The notes under the pieces were generated by a model. The model was not told the origin of the DNA, searched no databases, and saw only the letters and a program-made list of their open reading frames with translations. Positions 39,001 to 52,813 of a DNA stretch of 64,000 nucleotides are shown here, in pieces. Source of the stretch: Glycine soja (Eukaryota; Streptophyta; Magnoliopsida; Fabales; Fabaceae); the NCBI RefSeq assembly GCF_004193775.1, contig NC_041008.1:2296958-2360957 (forward strand), written 5' to 3'. Numbering within the stretch: position 1 is the stretch's first letter; every line of letters begins with the position of its first letter. A program made the translations under genes and the position numbers.

Positions 39001-42000
39001 CAACAACAACAGCCAAGGAAGACATATCCTGTAATCAACAAGGCAAAAAATTGAGCAATCACAAAATCACAATATAGCCTTGCAAAGACAGGTTATTGAC
39101 TTACATGAACAATTACACTTTCATCTGCAGTCAACCCTTTGAGTAAATTCTTCTGAGCATCCACCTTATGCATGCTAGATTCATCCAGTAAAGAATTGTA
39201 CTTTGCATTTCCATCCTGGATATCACGTTTGACTATAATGGATAAGTCTCCCACGTGATCTTCATGCAGAACAGAATCTGGATAAGAATTCAATTCATTC
39301 TTGGTATTTAACTTGGATTCCATGGCATGCTGTATAGCCGCAACACCCTTAAATATTGAGGTATCAACAAACTGACTGTGAAGCAGAAATGCTTTTCTAT
39401 CTCTAACCACCCTCTCCTCCTCAGTTTTGCAAGGAAGAGAGGCCAGTATTGCAAAATCTGTTGCCCATGGTCTAAGCTCAAATTCACCATTTCTTCCTTG
39501 GCCACCACCGTTACCACCCCAGTTTTCATCTTCAGCAGGTAATGCAGGAAAGATTGAAGGAGACTCTGCGACAGACGGAGGGACCAGCCATGTATTTGCT
39601 CGGAATCCATACGGAAGATTTCCAAACTGAAGGAGATAAGTTGTTAGAGAAATACCTTTTTCTAAAGAAAGGAAAATAATCAATTTCATTTGATTAAAGT
39701 GTACCTTATTACGTTCCAAAAAGGCTTTCATCAATGATTCATATGCCTGCATTGATTAGTCATTTGTCAGAATCGCTAGTTAAAACTTAGAACATCAAAC
39801 TACTTGCTCAAGATCAAATTCTTATGACTATTTTTCTGATAGCTTGACATGCAAGATATATATAAAAAGCAGAAAATAGAGACAGGAAGGAGTTAAGAAA
39901 TTAAAAAGAGAAACATACGGTAGCAAAGGCTCGGCTGAGCTGTTGGAGAAGATCAACCAAGGTGTGGCTGTGCAGAGACTGCTTCCCTACTGTGTAAAAC
40001 CCTTTCTCAGAACCAACCACTTCTATTACCTTCCCATTGCATATTTTAACCTTCATTGTTCAATGTTCATGCATGCACCAACAACAATTTCTCACTTCAG
40101 ATACATATATGCAGCATTCAACCATAAACACTAACACTTTAAGTAACAAGGAGAGAAAAAAGCCAAAACCTGAAGCTGAAAGTAATCTCCTTTGCGCCTA
40201 TCCTCTTCATCCTTCACTTCACATCTCTTCAAATCTAATAAACATTAAACACACAAATACCCAAGTTTTCCATTATTGTTAAGCTTTTGGTTTTCTCTTT
40301 AATTAAGAAAATTGGAAGAGAAAGAAAGAGGTACCCACGTAAAATCGGGGGAGAGAGGTGAGAGAAGGAGAAGAACTCGTAGAAATCTGAGAGCTTCGGT
40401 GTTGGGTGAATGGCCTTCATCCCCACGTTATCCGAGATCGCCGACGGTGGCGCCTCCGACGACGGTGACCCGACCCGGGATTCCCCATTCGGTGTCCCCA
40501 AACTTGTCTGGTTCTGATGTTGGGCCTTACCATTTTTCTTGGGCCTTGACTCTGAGCTTGGTACGCTCCGTTTGGGCCTACCGAACCTTGTTGTGCAGGC
40601 CACAATGTCCAAGACCCTCCGCACGTGCGCAATTGCTTGGGCTTCATCTGTATAATCCTCTGTAACACAGTGGCACAAACAAATACATATATAAATAATA
40701 AATAAGAAAATCTCATTCCCCAAAGATATAAATGACTAAAACATAGACTAAACTATCATTTTAGATATTAGTATACAAAAAATTATGAATAAGAAAAATT
40801 CAAATAAGTCCATGAAATTGTAAACCAATAATTACATTAATCTATTTTTTTAAGTAATAATATTAACATATATTTGAAGAATAAATTATTAAACTTAAAT
40901 ATTTAAATAGACTTGTTTAAAACAAACAGTAATGCTAGCAACATAATTCAAAACAAATTGCGTGAAGCACACCCGTGACACTGATATTGGGAGGAAAAAA
41001 CTTGAAAATAATCGTGCGATAAAAGTAGAGGAAAAGTTACGTGATGCTTTTTAATCATTGTTTTTCCCATAGTTAATAACTTCTATTTTTTTATGTCAAA
41101 GTGTAATAACTTTTCAACGACTAATAAACTGAAATTTGAAAGTTTTAAAAGATAAAAAAAAGGCGGGTGGGTACAAAACACACACACACACACACGTTAT
41201 TTTAACATGTTCGTTTAAACAATTAATTAATCTTTTTTTAGAGAACAATTAATTAATCTTTTAAAATTCCTCTTATTTTGTTTTTAAATTATTATTTCCT
41301 ATAAACTCAAAAAAGAGTTAATGAGATTGCGATTGCTAGAGCAAAGTGGGGTTTGGTTTTCCACCGAAATGCAACTTGAATAAATGATTACAATCCTCGG
41401 CGAATCATTAACGTGTATCACACAAAAATAGATTATCACCGTTTATGAAAATGACAACAATGTATTTTCCAAATAGCAATAAGTGTATAGATTTTTTGAT
41501 GCATTGTAGTTTTCGCTTGCATTAACCACCATAAATATATAACCAATTGGAAAAACAGATAAAGAAACCGCAGCGAAAGGTTTTTTCAATCATATAAGTT
41601 ATTATTATTTTTTTAATAAATGACATATTTTGAGCATTAAAAATTATTTATTTCAAATCATTTTAATTATTGCCGTAAATACTTGACGCCCACAAAAAAT
41701 GATTCGATTATTTTGTTGTAAAATAGTGGTAGTATATTTTAAGAAGTATTAAAAGATTCTATATTCTAAGGAGCAATGTCTCTTCTAGTATGGTAGGTAA
41801 TAAAAAAAAGAGCACCTCAATCATGACTTTTATGCTAGGTTACTCCACATGTCTCTTTGCCTAAGAGGAGATGCAAATGACTAAATATCATAAAGAAAAA
41901 TAAATATTTTTCAGTTTTATAGAACACTACAAGAAATTAATATGTCACGTGATGTGTGGAGCAGACAATCCTCACAAAAACCATTGTAATTATTATTCAA

Positions 42001-43246
42001 ATGAAGACTTTGACATTAGTGTAGACAAAGTTTAATTCAAACCAAGACTTTAACATTAGTGTAGACAATGTTAAACATAAACATGTATTCCATAAAAATC
42101 CGTTGGTTTTCCCGTCTAAATTCATGCATCATTCTACTTATAAAAAAAAAACTTGTTCAATTTTATTCAATTTCGTACTTACCAAAATTCCTAAAGTTTT
42201 ATTTTATTTTATTTTAAAAAAAGCAGAAGAAGAAAGATACCAAATGTTTGGAAGCATTGACTACAACTAAAATGGTAAAACTAGGCAACTACTCCGACTC
42301 AACACTACTTTCATCATTTATATATATTTACCCCTTCAACCATCCGATCAGCCTTAATTAAAAATAAATTAAATTTAGTTTTTTTTTTCTTTCAATGCAT
42401 AATTTGTGCCTAACTCTCTGTAAACTTATTACCCTGTTAACTAAAATACAAGAAAGTACATTTAAGTCAAACTAAAATATATACCCAGAAACGGTAGATT
42501 CAACTAAATGCGCACGCACATAAGACACAATTGGTAGTTGATGCTGAATGACAAGTATGCTAAGTGCACCTACCTTCAACCATTCTTAGAAGACATGGCT
42601 TTAGGGTAACAACTTCCACTCTGTCATTTAATCTCTGCCCTTTGGTCTAGAGGAGGAACAACATTGAATCAGTATAGTAGGTGTTAAGAGGAAAATAAAG
42701 AAAGATGCAAGGGTTGGCACATACGGAATTTAATATTCATCTAACAATAATGAAAAAAAAATACTCAATTGAACTAAAAAAAATGCCAACCTCATGAGAT
42801 AAAGAATAGTTTGTGAAATGGCATGTCTCCACCTTCACAGCCAATAGTTTTCTTACATCAAGTATCTTATCAGTAGAGATACCCTTTGGAAAAATTTCAT
42901 CACACAAATAGTTAGTGATATCAAACCACAAATGACATGCAACATTTTTGGAGAATGTTAAATAAAATATGTACCTTCAAGACAATCTGTGTGTCATATG
43001 GGGTGACCACAGTGATGTCAACAAGAGAAGGTGCTGCTGCAGCTAAAAACACAAGAAAAACAAAAGTTAGAGAAAGCTAATTTAGTTAAAGATTATTTAG
43101 AGCAAAAAGAGGATACATCAATATCTGATATATATAGTGATGTTCTTCTGTATCCACAAGTGAAAAAGAGTGTAACCTTTCTCTTCCTTTTTCTTCTTCT
43201 CTGCCTTTGCTTTATTTGATTTCCCTTTTCCTGATCTTGGGGGCAT
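33067..43246 (-). CDS. REC1: REC1-like CLU/TPR protein (REDUCED CHLOROPLAST COVERAGE)
   Basis: In Arabidopsis, REC proteins help set the share of cell volume given to chloroplasts; they belong to the clustered-mitochondria (CLU) family. I trace 23 exons: 43246-43177, 43042-42975, 42883-42791, 42646-42574, 40659-40339, 40234-40170, 40050-39919, 39746-39705, 39626-39105, 39028-38874, 38664-38157, 37853-37791, 37699-37598, 37334-37014, 36938-36846, 36731-36630, 36531-36427, 36178-36045, 35939-35756, 35667-35536, 35401-35289, 35205-35130 and 34710-33067. All are GT-AG and the frame closes to 1705 residues. A Lys-rich N terminus ([20 protein letters not shown]) leads into the CLU N-terminal region ([22 protein letters not shown]). 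The CLU core ([34 protein letters not shown]) follows, then tetratricopeptide repeats at about 877-1095, and a long low-complexity tail ending [15 protein letters not shown]. The tail and the PPILHLKR segment point to REC1 rather than TSS or REC3. Confidence 0.92.
35710..35739 (+). other. G-quadruplex-capable purine tract in a REC1 intron
   Basis: Four runs of three or more G (35710-35715, 35721-35727, 35729-35731 and 35737-35739) are separated by loops of 5, 1 and 5 bases, followed by GA repeats to the splice donor. The gene's own transcript carries the C/T-rich complement. It fills most of the 88-base intron between exons 19 and 20. Confidence 0.5.
38005..38077 (-). repeat. Duplicated exon-end copies in REC1 intron 11
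   Basis: The end of exon 11 (encoding RLKESGTG, about 38163-38194) recurs twice inside the following intron: once nearly whole at about 38011-38036, and once shorter at about 38056-38077. The real splice donor at 38157/38156 is intact. The copies lack it, so they should be spliced out. Confidence 0.75.
41925..42073. repeat. CACTA-like terminus with subterminal direct repeats in REC1 intron 4
   Basis: CACTACAAGAAATTAA at 41925-41940 resembles a CACTA terminal repeat. Inside it, two direct repeats of about 30 bases (42004-42033 and 42044-42073, core CATTAGTGTAGACAA) look like subterminal repeats. No second terminus was found. It is probably an element fragment in the 1.9-kb intron between exons 4 and 5. 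Confidence 0.35.
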
Positions 43247-43447
43247 TTTTTTTTTCTTGACACTGCCACACACAAAAAAATGCAAATTTGGACAGAAAGT
43301 TCACAAGACTTACTAGGGAAAACTCATTAACAATCCTAAATTCAGTTGCTGAAAGAGGCACTACTGTACTAGAAAGGAAAAACAACACTGAGTGACTGAT
43401 AAAGTTGAGGGAAAAGAAAAAGAGAATGAAGACAGCGAAGGGAAAGA

Positions 43448-43454
43448 GTTTATA
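43448..43454 (-). promoter_or_regulatory. Candidate TATA box of REC1
   Basis: The minus strand reads TATAAAC about 200 bases upstream of the REC1 ATG at 43246. Confidence 0.45.
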
Positions 43455-43732
43455 TGCGTGAGAGCAAAGAAATTTATGTAATAGAGAAGAGAATGATGTA
43501 TTGTGTAAATTGTTTAGAAGAAGATAGGATAAGGGTCATCGAGTTTTAACCTTTTTCAGGATTTGAGAGCAATTCTGGCCTCTCCTTGTTGCTAATAAGT
43601 TGATAGCTTCTCTCTCTCTCTCTCTCTTTATGTGAGTGAATAACTTATAAGCAAGTTTGAGGTGGGCATGTACTTAGGCTAAGGCTAAAGACAAAATAGA
43701 CAGTGGCAAGGGAAATTGACCGTTGATTGTTT

Positions 43733-43742
43733 GCCACGTGGC
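43733..43742 (-). promoter_or_regulatory. Perfect G-box upstream of REC1
   Basis: GCCACGTGGC is a fully palindromic G-box about 490 bases upstream of the ATG. Such sites bind bZIP and bHLH factors, including light regulators, which would suit a gene controlling chloroplast volume. Use in this promoter is inferred. Confidence 0.55.
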
Positions 43743-46700
43743 AGAAAAGTGTGTGGCAGATACATTTTTGTTTTATCACATGTTTGGACCTTCAATTGTT
43801 CCTGCTGTGCAGAGTAACTGTAGACCGTTGATCTGGTATCACATAGAGTTTCAAGGCCATGTACATTATTGAACCCCATGCACCCAAGCTTGTCATCTTC
43901 TCATTGATTGCTAGTTATTGTATTTACTATTTAATCACTTATATGCCTCTTTTTTTTTTTTTTCCTTCCTACCTCAATCGTTTTCGCTTTATTTTTGGTA
44001 TCTTATACTAGCAAAAAAGGAATATAACATTATTGGAAGTAAAGAAAATGAAGAAAAAAAATAAAAGAGTTATTTATTCTCTTATTTGATTTCATCTTAG
44101 AAATTAAACCACAAATATTCTTTTCTCTTTTTAGTTTGATTTATAAAGAAAGAATAAAAATATATAAATATATAATAAAACTTACAAAATCATTTATCTT
44201 TTATCAAAACAAGAGAAAAGATACAACCAAGTAAGATCTTTAAAAAATTGTATCCTTTATTTTATTAAAAAAAAGTCAAACACTAAATACAAATATATTT
44301 TCCAATAGTTAGAAAATCAAGAAAATAAACACAGGAAAGATTTAAATCAATGAACCTAAAACGATCTCATGAGTTTTATATCATATCTTAATCTAAAATC
44401 TTAAGACTTATGTTTATAAGTTTTATTTTTAGTTATATGATATTTAATCTTTTTTTTATCCAAAATTTTATCTCATACTTATATTTCAACAATTAATAAT
44501 TTTTCTCTTAGATGTGAGTCTCTTTGATATAATAGTCTTTCTCTTAAATAAAAATTATTTTCAATCTATGAGTATTCAATGATAATTCTTTAAGTTTAAT
44601 CTTGTGCTCAATCGTCATTATATATTTTGAATTGTGATTTAGCATTGATTAACCCCTTTTAATTACTGACAAAAAAAACCCTTTTAATTGCTTCTACAAT
44701 GTTGTTTCTCTGTTTTTCTTGATACGTTTTAATGAGAAAGTAAAATTAATATTATCTTAAACTTTTAAAATAATAGATAAATAAAAAATAGTTTTTTCTT
44801 CAAAATAAATGATAAATGAAATAGAGAAAAATATTAGTAACTGCAATCTAAAAAGATTAGTTAACGAAACAATAAAAAAATCATTAAAAAATTGTTATTA
44901 TATGAGAAATAAATAAATCATTTAAAGGCATGATAATTACTGTAAAAATATTCAACATAGTATATTCAATACTCATTAATTTTCATTAACTCCCCTACCT
45001 TAATCATACCATTTCTTTTTCCCTCTTAAAAGGCATGTCAAATTAAGCACGTAAGCATAAGCTTCAACTTCAATTTCCTGCGTGATAATGATGTAACTTT
45101 GGGTGATTAAGGTGATATATCTTTTCAAACGTGATCATCAAAGTGTAATTACGGTTCATTTGACTTCAATGATAACCGTCCAAATTAAAAATCGATAATA
45201 TGTTCAGCAGATAAATACGAAATGAACAACTAAATATTTATAAATTTCAGCGACTAGAACTTTTCTTTAATTTCCCTAAAAAAAGAACCTTTCTTTAAAA
45301 AAATTGTTTCATTAATTATTTTAGTCAAAATAATTGAAAATATAAAGTAACATAGAGAGCAATTGACTTCAACAAATCATATATTTGTAGAGGTATTCTG
45401 TGCACTACAAGATTTACCAATATACAATACAATGGATTGGTTACCAATTTTCATACGAGCCAAGATTATTTTCTACTACCTTTTAGAGCAGGGACTAAAA
45501 ACGTTTTATAGAAAATTTATGAGGATGGTCAAAGTTATTTTTGAGAAACTAAAAGCATAAATTGACCAAAAATGAATGGTCAGAGACATTAAAAAATATG
45601 ACTTAAAAAATACATGCACAAACTTTACATTTGAATTGCTTTAAGGAGATGAGTTGTTTCATTAAAACATTTTTCACATTATCTTTCCTGTTATATGTTT
45701 TTTTAAAATCAAAATACCTTTTTTGTTATTATGCTATAAAATTATGGAATGAAAATAACATGGATAGTAAATGAAACAAAGGCAATGTGATGCGTAAAAA
45801 GAATGGATCAAGTGTGATAAGCTCTATGATTTAAGGTTTACATGAACCACTAAATGTGTTATTTTACCAAACATTGCATCATTATATTTTAGAAGAGTTG
45901 AACTCAATAATAACCGTTGATGAAATATTTGATATATAAAAGTGTCTATATATTATTGCTCTTGTTCTACAGCAGGTTCAGTTACTACTGCAAGATGGAG
46001 TAATATGTTTCACCGAAAATGTGTTTAATTTATAATTAGAAAGTCCACAATTTGTGTGTGTAATCATACTAAAATTATTTAGAAAGTACATTATAACGAG
46101 GTCGAGCCAAGGAGACCTTCTTTCCAATTTGAAAACAAATTGTATCCTCGAAACAAAAAGAGAATAAATGTAAAATATATACTGTCGCATAATTAAGATT
46201 AAAATTCTAACAAATTTCCAAATAATAATACAAACAAAAAAGTTACGGTGAAAGCGATTTGTAGAATCATAAGATAATCTTTAATATAATAACCCACTTA
46301 CGCACACTATTTTTAAGTAGTTCTTCTTCTCATTTTACTATCTTTTCCAAAAGCTTTTCATTGGATTCATAGATCAGCTCTTTTTCTTATGATGTCTTTT
46401 GATGAACACTTTGGCTTGTGGAGGGAGATATTATGTTGATTGAGTGATTAAGGATAAAGAAAAAGAGAAAAAAAATTTGGGTTCAATATTCTTTATTAAT
46501 AAAAATTAACAAATTAATAATTAACATAAAAAACTTTGACATGTAGGGATATATATAGAATAAATGATACATGCACTGGTAATATAAAAGTTTTTTTTTA
46601 TATATATCATCACATCCAATCACAATTTAATATGTAAAATAAATTTATTGATTTTTATAATAATTATGTTTAAAGTCATTATTGTGATTTCTTATTAATT

Positions 46701-47674
46701 TATTATATAAAAAAATTTATGGGTAACCAGTGTTCATTGATTAATAGGTTAAAATTATAAAAAAAACTATATAAAATTGTAATTGCTTAATTGGTACGTA
46801 CGTCTCATGTTCTTTATCGCATGATGTAGTACGAAAGTGAAAGAAAAATTAACTCACCTTTTATTTATTTTCTCGTGCAACTTTTCTTTCATTAAACTCT
46901 TGTCTCATTCGCAACCATCTGTTTGCAACCAAACGTTTCATGACTTCTGATTCTTTGATGGAAATGCAAAAAGTGCTCCCATGGCTATATATATTACTAC
47001 ATTGTTTCTTAGAATCTTGTTTTGTTAATTAGGGGTGTCTATGACTTGTCCTGTTTCACTTTCTTACTACATCAAGACAAAGAATATGAGACATATAATT
47101 AAGCAACTATATTTCGCTTTCTTACCATATCAAGGGATAAAGAATATGAGACATACCAGTTAAGCAATTATATTTTTATAATGTCTTTTTGTCATAATTT
47201 TAACCCATCAAAGAATCTTGGTAAAACTAGGAGTGTTTAGTGTGTACGACCTATCCCGTTTCACTAACTTGGCTCTATCCGAACTTATTTTTGACAGGTT
47301 CCGAATACCCCTGATGTTGAAGTGTAGTGTGTAGAAATGGATGGTACGATGTTTAATGAAATAAAAAGAAGAGTGGCATCCTCCACAATTTTTCAAAACT
47401 TGTGTTTGTCTCTACATTTTTTCAAAGGAATAAAAGACAACATTAGTGGTTATTTCTACTAAAGTTCTCGATCTAACGGCTTATTTAATTTTTTATTAGG
47501 AAAGGGAGGACAAATTCATTTCAAGAAAGCTATAATTTTATTTGTTGACCATCATTAAAAGAAAAGAAAAATTAAGGCATACTAAATTTACAATTTAATT
47601 AAGGAAAAACTCAAGAATGCCCTTCCAATGAAATAAAGCACTTGGATGCCTGCAGGGTCAATTAGTTGTTGAAA

Positions 47675-50600
47675 TCAGAAGAACATTCTGAAAGCATCAA
47701 CAACTTTCTCAGGCCTGTCAAAAGTACAAAGGGTATATTCTTAAGAGGTTGAACAAATCATTTTACTATTCACTGAAATCCTATGTTAACTAAAGTTACT
47801 TACCAGTCCTCTTGTGGCATATGACCAGCTCCTTCTATCAATTTAAGCTGGATTTGTGCTGGATTTCCTTTCTGAAACTGCTCTGCCACAGACTGGGGCA
47901 AGTACTTGTCTGATAATCCCCAAGCAAGTAGCATTGGTTTATCCCATCTGTAATACAAATTACAAAACTTATGTTATCACTATAGGTTCAGGGTAGGATT
48001 TTGATTTTACATCCCCTTCCCACAAATTGGAATTACATTCACCTAAAAAACAAGTCATGAATATGTTGAAATATCAATAGTTGATTTTATCATCAACGAC
48101 TAAGATTAGTTATTTTACCCTACTAATTTTAGAGGAGTGAAATCAATAATGTACTATATATGTCACATTAAAAATATAACAATTTCCCAACATGTAACTG
48201 TCAAACAGTAAACTTTATCCTTGTGTGAGGGTTACTATTGCCATTTAGATGTTGTGTTCCCCAGTCTTCTCTATCAAGAATAACTTATCAATTCCAAAAT
48301 AGTAATAATAATAAAGCATGAATTCTTGAGGGATCAAATTCAATAAATATACCTCTCAGTTGTAAATCCTGCTGATATTTCACTGAAAGTACCTTTGAAG
48401 TTAGCTTTTCTTGCAGCTTCAAGTAGAGCTGAAACCCAACATCAGAAGTTTGATTATTACTAACACTAATTCGGAAAAATTAGTTTTACCCGTATTGAAT
48501 ACATAAATTAATTTATCGTGAATAAACTATGAATTTTCTAGTGACTAAGCTGAATATATCAGGTATAATAATTTTTCATTGACATCAATGTGCACCTAGC
48601 ACAAAGTAATTTTTCTTCACTACTTCCATATAGCATATATAAGTTTTATCACATTTTTTTAAATTGTATTACAAGCAGAAAATTCAAGCCACCAAAGGGA
48701 AGTCACTAACCAAATCCAGGTCCACTGCTTGCCAAATAAGGTAGCCGGTACACGTCAGCCTTTTCATTTTTCAGAACGTAACTGCAAAATAATGCATCTA
48801 TAAGAGCAAACACCTTATAAAATTATAATTTGAGGAACTATCTTAATTCATATTTCAATGCTTTAACAAGAAAAATTGTTTATTCCAGCGAGTCATTGAA
48901 AACAACAATGATCGTGTATGCTGTACGCTCCATGCACTAAAATTGTAATATCACTTCCATGTCTTTGAGCAATGCATTAAAGGAAGGACCAGGACGTTTG
49001 CATAAGTCTAACCTTATTGCTTAAGGTGGTGCTGAAACCTAGTATGAACATTCCTTGATTTATAGTATAGCCGTATAGGAGCAATATACTTATAAAGCAA
49101 GTTAGAGGAAGGGCTAGATAGAGATGCAAAGTTGTTAGTTTATATTCCTAAGCTAATTAAATTGTTTACTTTCAATCTGTGCAAAGCTATACAAGATATT
49201 TTCAGCGCTTTGAAAATGATATAATAAGTTGCAGTTTAGAACTGCAATTTATAAAATTACCGGCCAATAGTCATGTACAATTTTTGGATACATACGGGCT
49301 ACCTCCTTCAATAAACCGCTCAGCAATAATAGCATTCTGGCTTGTAAATTCACCATATAGAGGAATTCTAGAAAAAAGAAATGACATCAAAGTAGTTAAT
49401 ATAGTATAAAAATCAAGATAAAACAGCCAACATATTGTATAAGACAAAAGCAACATTAAATTAAGCTGTGCTGTGACATGTATGTAGAACTTAATTTATG
49501 GCCAGACATGCATCATTCGGCCACTAAAAATTCATTGCTGAAAAATGTCACATAACATTCTTAGTGCAGTTTGGGGTACTGTTCTCACCATTCCAAAAGT
49601 ATGTTGAGAGAAAAAAAAATTCAAAGGAGTTCCTTCTCCAAAAGTACATTGAGCATCCTCCAATGAAATTTCAACAGTAACCTAAAACATAGCCTTATAA
49701 TTTTGTCTCTCGTCATTAAGAGAGTACAACAGTACATGATTCCAGAGGAGTGGCAAAAGGTGATAGATCTATTTAGGAATTCAGTTAGGACTTTTATAGT
49801 CAATTTCAATGGAATAGGAATGAGGGTGTTCATTAGTTGAAGAAATATTCAGTTACTGGAGCCATGTTATGATCTTCAAGAAAATTGCCATTTACAATCT
49901 CAATGTGAACACAGTGCTTGTCCATAGCCTTCAAGTGATTGAAATCAAGAGACAAATCTAGGAAACTAGAGTATAGATTTAGCCTAGAAATTTAGTTATG
50001 CATTCATTGGTACTGTAAGATGGAAACCTTAGCTTCTGAAAAAGTCCAGGAATGGGAGATGAATCTGTTAGTGGACTGTTTAGTATAGCCAGCTTTGATA
50101 TCTTGCTTGAGTTCTTCAGGGCCCAAGTTAGTCCATATGAGCCTACAAGAAATCCCTTAAGGAGAAGTGTGACCATATGTCAGACACAGTATTTAGTGAG
50201 GAGTTCACAAAACTTAAATAAAACTACAATTTACATTTATTTCTAAGAGGCACATCCCAGTGTTGAATATGTAAATGTATACATTATTCACCTCGTTTCA
50301 ATGAATTTTTAATGCAAGAAATGCTACTAAACACTGTTTCTATTATTCATTCTTTAGGTACCTGAACAACTAGGAAAAAAGGAGATTTGACCCCCAGCAC
50401 CTCAAGCAGCTTATCCAATGCATCATGGAACTCCTTTTCTATGAGAAATGAAAGAAAAGCATTTATGAGTATGAGGTTTCTGCAGTAAAAATTCCTCAAG
50501 ATATAAGATGTTTTGATTATGAAACCTGTGTAATTAAAACCATATCCTGGTTGTGGTTTGTCACTGAAACCAAATCCTATCCAGTCTGGTGCAAAGCAGT

Positions 50601-51662
50601 GGAACCCTGCATCCGACAACTGTTTAAGAGGAGGGAAATTAAAATAAATAATAACCACAGAAAATTTAAATAGTATTAATCATAAGATACTGAAAAACAT
50701 GTAATGTAGGTCAAATGACAAAAAAGAAATCCAGAACAAAAAATGTTCAAGGATCCATTAGAGAAACATATTTTAGCCTGCTGATGATCTAGTAGTAGTT
50801 ATCAAACAGTCAAAATCATTTATTCACCTCAGAAGATCATGTTTAGATTGGGTATGACTCTTTCTCTCATGTCCTTCTTTTTCAATTTTCTGTTTATCTT
50901 TACCTATGTTGTGTACAAAATAGAAGTATATCACATAGATAGCATGATAACCTGAGACATAACAACTCGGTAGCTAAAAGATTGCGTTGGGGCCCCATGA
51001 AGGAAGACAATTGTTCCTCTTCTGCCATTTGCTGACCCTGCAAATTAGGACAAGAAAAAACAACCAAAAGCATGTATTTTCCAAACATTTCTTAAAATTG
51101 AAAAATGAAAATTAGAAACCGATTCCTCAGCAAGGAAATAAATAATACCAGTTTCTCTCACAAACCATCTTAACTTGCCAGATTTAACATATGACCCATA
51201 TTCCTTGCCCTTGTCTTCTATCCTCTAGCAACACAAAAACTATTACTACTTTCCCACTAAAGGAGAACTATCATCACTACAACATAAATAGTTGGAGAAA
51301 CAAATGTCTTGTCATGCATAAATAACATAAAGTCTTCAATATCAAAACTTAATTAAAAGGAACTAGAAGCTAGAAGGAGGAAAGGAAAGAAAGATTAGTA
51401 CATATAGCATTTGGCCGACGTTGCCATCCTCAGCAGGGTTTTCAGGCAGTTGAATGGCATTTCGGCTAGAAGGGTTGTCAGTGACAAACCCAAAAGGGTT
51501 GAATGCTGAAGCATCTTTGTCCTTGGATTCATCCTTCTCTGTGGAGCTAGCTCTCACTGTAACAACTCTTCTTGTGGTAGATGATGTTCTTCTTCTACAA
51601 CAGTATGTGCTGGATGAAATGGCAAGGTTGAGAGTGGGAGTGAACACAGCAGAAAAAACCAT
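47675..51662 (-). CDS. Alpha/beta-hydrolase-fold protein, plastid-targeted, lacking the usual nucleophile
   Basis: Eleven exons: 51662-51402, 51224-51149, 51037-50952, 50619-50526, 50438-50362, 50155-50028, 49367-49296, 48781-48711, 48428-48353, 47947-47804 and 47714-47675. All are GT-AG and the frame closes to 374 residues. The first 60 or so residues are rich in Ser, Thr and Arg with few acids, like a chloroplast transit peptide. The hydrolase domain shows the oxyanion motif FLHGAPTQ (HG at 126-127), FAPDWIGFGFSDKP, an acid position in WGLSDKYLP (Asp327) and the histidine in GAGHMPQEDWPE (His356). The nucleophile elbow reads GFLVG at 199-203, placing Leu201 where Ser or Asp is expected. As I remember it, Arabidopsis At1g52510 has the same elbow, so this is a family trait, not damage. 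Haloalkane-dehalogenase-like annotation should not be taken as activity. Confidence 0.88.
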
Positions 51663-52813
51663 TACTGGGTTTGTGATCAGTGGCAGAGGTTACTTGAAAT
51701 TGTTGCAAGGCAAAAGAAGAGCTTCAACGGTTCAAGGTGAACATAACCAACAAATTCTAGCCACTTATTTTTTTTATTGGTTGCTTCATAAGTTGCGGTT
51801 GATGTCCCCACTTCAACGTAGTCCTCATATGTTTTCACCTAAGATGTGGCATATAGTGTAACTACTAATTAGAAATCTTGTCTCCGTCCTTTTTTTAATA
51901 ATTTAATTTAAAAAAATATGGCTCTCTCTGCTCCACAATTCTACGGCTATAAACTGGATTAGGATTAGGAAGTCTTAATAACAAACATTTACCCTTTGCT
52001 GGGATGCGCGAAGGAAGCAATAAGCAGAGAAAATTTCAATTTAGTGCAATTGTTTGAATGAAAAATAAAATATGAAACATTTTTTTCTTTCAATATAAAA
52101 TATTATATAATTTGTATACCATTGTTACAATGTAATGTAATTATTTTTAAATCTAAAATTCTTATTTTGAACAAAATTCCTTAACAATTGGTTAGGGGAA
52201 GGGTAAAGTAATTACTTTTGTTTCTTTAAATGGCATGTACCCCGAAAGTGTAACGACTTGATTATGTACATTAGTTTCTTTCAGATCAAAGCCCTTCAAA
52301 CTTGGCAGTGAAACCTCAGACCTCGGTTATTGTTTTTATATAGATCAGCTCCGTCAAGATTAGCACGTGTTCTTTGTGCATTGTGCTTTTTGCATCCCAT
52401 TTCATACATCAGTTGGCATAAGCAAGTGTAATAATCTGACCAGTTTTTTTCCCTTTTAATTTGCTTCATAGAGCAAACATTTTTATCCTTCGTTGTAGTT
52501 AAGGTGTGTCATAACTCTACTATTACCAGACGTGTGCAATGCAGCTTATGGTTGGAAATTGTTAGCACTGTTAATTTTATTATATATTAGATCATGTTTA
52601 GCAAGTAATTTAATTATGACAGTCAATATATTTGCCAACACAATGTGTGGCTCGATGTCTAGTTCCTATGATTTGAATGAGGATCAAAATTGGCATATGA
52701 CTTGCCTAAGCACAGAAATATAGAATATACATTACATTTCAAAGTTAAAGTTAGAACTTTGCTACATGTAGGCTTCTAGCTACTCTTCTGGATCTTCTTA
52801 CTTGTTAAAATGT
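51663..52813. other. Intergenic between the hydrolase gene and the PPR pseudogene
   Basis: This holds the hydrolase leader and promoter at its left side and the 3' flank of the PPR pseudogene at its right. No further gene is seen. Confidence 0.5.

Larger units (their letters stand above)
43247..47674. other. Intergenic region upstream of REC1
   Basis: This holds the REC1 promoter and leader (about 43.25-43.9 kb, with a CT repeat at 43609-43627), then AT-rich DNA with no supported gene. Short ORFs at 45.4, 46.0 and 47.2 kb are unmatched. Confidence 0.5.

Noticed and set aside
45363..45560. 65-residue ORF with a nearby CACTACAAGATT motif
   Set aside because: The motif alone is too short to call a transposon end, and no subterminal repeats or partner terminus were found.
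49621..49833. 70-residue ORF in hydrolase intron 6
   Set aside because: It lies wholly within a spliced intron and matches no family I could name. A transposon origin was considered but not supported.
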